Assembly: GCA_037131575.1 (NCBI GenBank)
Contig: JBAXQV010000056.1
Location: forward strand, 1 to 16,130
Source: VFMC01 sp037131575
GTDB taxonomy: Bacteria; Actinomycetota; Acidimicrobiia; Acidimicrobiales; Ilumatobacteraceae
Length of the DNA stretch: 16,130 nucleotides
Reading direction: 5' to 3'
Of this stretch, positions 14,579 through 16,130 are shown piece by piece. The position numbers were made by a program, and so were the translations under genes. The notes under the pieces are model-generated. The model saw only the letters and a program-made list of their open reading frames with translations, was not told the origin of the DNA and made no database searches. Position 1 is the first letter of the stretch. Every line of letters begins with the position of its first letter.

Positions 14579-15237
14579 GCACTCGGCCGGTGGTTGCAGC
14601 GTTCGACGTCGATGGAACCCTCACCGTGCGCGACTGCGTACGGCCCTTCCTCGAACGACTCGGTGGAAAGCGCGGCTTGCTCGTGGCTGCCGCGCGTCAA
14701 CCCGTCGGTACGACCGGCAGCGTGCTGCGGCGCGATCGCGATCAACTGAAGGAAGTGATGGTGGGCGGCGTGTATCGCGGTCGGTCGGTCGACGAGGTCG
14801 ATGCGCACGGTCGCGAGTTCGCGGCCATGGTTGCCGAGCAGTGGTTGCGGCCCGACACGGTGGCGCGGCTGCGCTGGCATCAGGCGATGGGTCATCGCAC
14901 CGTGATGGTGTCGGCCTCGCTGCGTTCGTACCTCGACCCTTTGGCAGCCACGCTGGGTATCGAACGGGCGCTGTGCACCGATGTAGCGGTGGCCGATGCT
15001 CGCTATCTCGGTGCCTTGGTGGGTGCCAATTGCCGAGGCCCCGAGAAGGTGGTTCGCCTGCGCACCTGGTTGGCTGCCGAAGGGCTCGACGACGCCGAAC
15101 TCTGGGCGTACGGCGATAGCAAGGGCGATACCGAACTGCTGGGTGCAGCCTCCCACGCCATCTGGGTGAAGGGAACTACGGTGCAAGCCGTGCCGTCGCC
15201 CGAGTCGTCCGCCCCCGACGCGGGAGCATCACGATGA
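14575..15237 (+). CDS. HAD-IB family phosphatase (SerB/CicA-like), possible DPPR phosphatase
   Basis: The 220-aa product has all haloacid dehalogenase motifs: DVDGTLT (11-17) with nucleophile D11 and general acid D13, motif II VSAS (112-115), K158 (GPEK) and motif III YGDSKGDTELL with D181. A helical cap lies between motifs I and II (about 20-95), as in subfamily IB. Family members remove phosphate from phosphoserine or other small phosphoesters. No transmembrane segment is evident. It overlaps aroA upstream (ATGA 14575-14578) and ubiA downstream (ATGA 15234-15237). The tight link to ubiA suggests, as inference, that it dephosphorylates decaprenyl-phosphoryl-5-phosphoribose made by UbiA. A phosphoserine phosphatase role is the main alternative. 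Confidence 0.88.
   Translation: MSTRPVVAAFDVDGTLTVRDCVRPFLERLGGKRGLLVAAARQPVGTTGSVLRRDRDQLKEVMVGGVYRGRSVDEVDAHGREFAAMVAEQWLRPDTVARLRWHQAMGHRTVMVSASLRSYLDPLAATLGIERALCTDVAVADARYLGALVGANCRGPEKVVRLRTWLAAEGLDDAELWAYGDSKGDTELLGAASHAIWVKGTTVQAVPSPESSAPDAGASR
15222..15226 (+). promoter_or_regulatory. Ribosome binding site of ubiA
   Basis: GGGAG sits seven bases before ATG 15234, inside the end of the HAD gene, and supports that start. Confidence 0.6.
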
Positions 15238-16109
15238 ATGCAGCGCTCGGCAAGGCCCTGCTGCGCGAGGCCCGGCCCAAGCAATGGGCGAAGAACCTGC
15301 TCGTGTTCGCTGCGCCCGGCGCAGCGGGCGTGCTCAACAACCTGTCGCACCTCTGGCCAGCCATCGTCGCCTTCATCGCGTTCTGCATGGTGAGCAGCGG
15401 CACCTATTACTGGAACGACATCCTCGATTACGACAGCGACCGGGTGCACCCCACGAAGTGCAATCGGCCCATTGCCAGCGGAGCGGTTCCCATGGCCCTG
15501 GCCCGTGTGGTGGGCACGGTGTTGCTCGTCGGCGGTATCGGGTTCTCGGCCGTGGCGCGGTGGCAGACCATGATCGTGGTTGCCACCTATGTGGTGATCA
15601 CGTCGTTGTACAGCAAGGTGTTCAAGCACATCGCCGTGGTCGATCTCGTGGCGGTGGCAGCTGGGTTCGTGGTCCGCGCCATCGGCGGCGCGGTTGCCAC
15701 CAACGTGCCGATGAGCACGTGGTTCCTGCTCACCACTTCGTTCGGTTCGATGTTCATCGTCACCGGGAAGCGGTATGCCGAACTTCGCGATCTCGGTAAT
15801 GGTGCGGGTACCCGCGCCACCCTCGGCGAGTACACCACCGAGTATCTCCGCACGGTGCTGTCGATAAGTTGCGGTGCGGCGTTGGTGTCGTACTGCATGT
15901 GGGCGTTCAACACCAAAGAGATGGCCGGAACCAATTGGCCGTTCTATGAGTTGTCGATCGTGCCGATGGCCATGGCGTTGTTGCGATACCTCTTGGTGCT
16001 CGAACAGGGCCATGGTGCGGCACCCGAGGAGATCTTCATCGCCGATCGCACTCTGCAGGTGCTCGGGGTGCTGTGGCTGGTGGTGTTCGGCCTAGGTGTG
16101 TATGTGTGA
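15234..16109 (+). CDS. ubiA: Decaprenyl-phosphate phosphoribosyltransferase (UbiA family, DPPR synthase)
   Basis: Membrane enzyme that moves 5-phosphoribose from PRPP to decaprenyl (or other polyprenyl) phosphate, the first committed step to the arabinan donor decaprenylphosphoryl-arabinose. The 291-aa product opens with RPKQWAKNLLVFAAP (14-28), as in mycobacterial Rv3806c, followed by the metal-binding NDILDYDSD (61-69) and HPTKCNRPIASG. A second cytosolic motif is YSKVFKHIAVVDL (126-138), then VRAIGGA, WFLLTTSFGSMF and GKRYAEL (178-184). About eight or nine hydrophobic helices fit the UbiA fold. ATG 15234 overlaps the HAD stop. In mycobacteria the neighbours are arabinogalactan genes; here it follows aroA-HAD. 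Whether this organism makes arabinan cannot be seen from the window. Confidence 0.93.
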   Translation: MNAALGKALLREARPKQWAKNLLVFAAPGAAGVLNNLSHLWPAIVAFIAFCMVSSGTYYWNDILDYDSDRVHPTKCNRPIASGAVPMALARVVGTVLLVGGIGFSAVARWQTMIVVATYVVITSLYSKVFKHIAVVDLVAVAAGFVVRAIGGAVATNVPMSTWFLLTTSFGSMFIVTGKRYAELRDLGNGAGTRATLGEYTTEYLRTVLSISCGAALVSYCMWAFNTKEMAGTNWPFYELSIVPMAMALLRYLLVLEQGHGAAPEEIFIADRTLQVLGVLWLVVFGLGVYV

Positions 16110-16128
16110 CCGGTGTGTACGTGTGACC
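16095..16128 (+). repeat. 17-bp tandem duplication across the ubiA stop codon
   Basis: GGTGTGTATGTGTGACC (16095-16111) is followed at once by a copy (16112-16128) with one change, T to C. The first copy encodes the last residues of UbiA and its stop. Each copy contains GTGA, a start-stop overlap. The one-base difference argues against a simple assembly duplication. Confidence 0.9.
16106..16126 (+). other. Six-codon ORF downstream of ubiA, created by the duplication
   Basis: GTG 16106 overlaps the ubiA stop (GTGA) and reads MTGVYV to TGA 16124-16126, which is itself overlapped by GTG 16123, a plausible start (M-T-G...) of the next gene. The peptide repeats the UbiA C-terminus GVYV. Whether it is translated is unknown. 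Confidence 0.35.
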
Positions 16129-16130
16129 GG
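16123..16130 (+). CDS. Possible start of the next gene, cut off by the window end
   Basis: GTG 16123 starts an open frame reading M-T-G before the window ends. It sits in GTGA like other starts here. Only eight bases are visible, so product and reality are uncertain; by context an envelope or decaprenyl-phosphoribose gene such as dprE1 might be expected, but nothing in the sequence shows it. Confidence 0.2.

Overview
This is a GC-rich (roughly 65% by eye), densely packed chromosomal window from an actinobacterium. The evidence is the gene order tlyA-nadK-recN ... pyrG-NUDIX-xerD ... scpA-scpB-rluB, which follows the block I recall as Rv1694-Rv1711 in Mycobacterium tuberculosis, plus a decaprenyl-phosphate phosphoribosyltransferase of the Rv3806c type, frequent GTG starts, and promoter-like TANNNT boxes placed as in leaderless genes. 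Details such as murJ beside recN and a divergent trpS beside scpA give an impression of Acidimicrobiia (Ilumatobacter-like), but that finer placement is a guess.

Layout. 1-194 is the 3' end of a gene for a Lys/Ala/Pro-rich tail with tandem DNA repeats. 198-5104 is a plus-strand run: tlyA (rRNA 2'-O-methyltransferase), nadK (NAD kinase), recN (DNA repair SMC-like ATPase), murJ (lipid II flippase). After a 99-bp gap, 5204-8860 holds pyrG (CTP synthase), an ADP-ribose-pyrophosphatase-type NUDIX hydrolase, xerD (tyrosine recombinase) and a small HD-domain protein. trpS (8893-9885) is the only minus-strand gene. It converges on the HD gene and diverges from scpA across 51 bp. 9937-12168 is scpA-scpB-rluB. 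12180-16109 is tyrA-aroA-HAD phosphatase-ubiA. Almost every same-strand junction is an ATGA, GTGA or TGATG overlap or a gap of a few bases, so translational coupling is likely throughout.

Functionally this is core housekeeping: translation (tlyA, rluB, trpS), chromosome maintenance and segregation (recN, xerD, scpAB), nucleotide and cofactor supply (nadK, pyrG, NUDIX), aromatic amino acid synthesis (tyrA, aroA) and cell envelope (murJ, ubiA). XerD with ScpA/ScpB forms a chromosome-segregation theme. The HAD phosphatase overlapping ubiA suggests two successive steps toward decaprenyl-phosphoribose, the precursor of the arabinan donor.

I found no mobile element, CRISPR array, tRNA, rRNA or defence system, and no stretch over 300 bases without a gene. 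I do not see a clearly new biological system. The points most worth a second look are the HAD-UbiA pair, the uncharacterised HD protein, a 17-bp tandem duplication at the ubiA stop that creates a tiny coupled ORF (similar tiny ORFs sit before murJ and scpB), and three leaderless-type promoters. Several starts are assigned well inside the longest open frame: recN, murJ, pyrG, HD protein, trpS, rluB, tyrA and the HAD gene.
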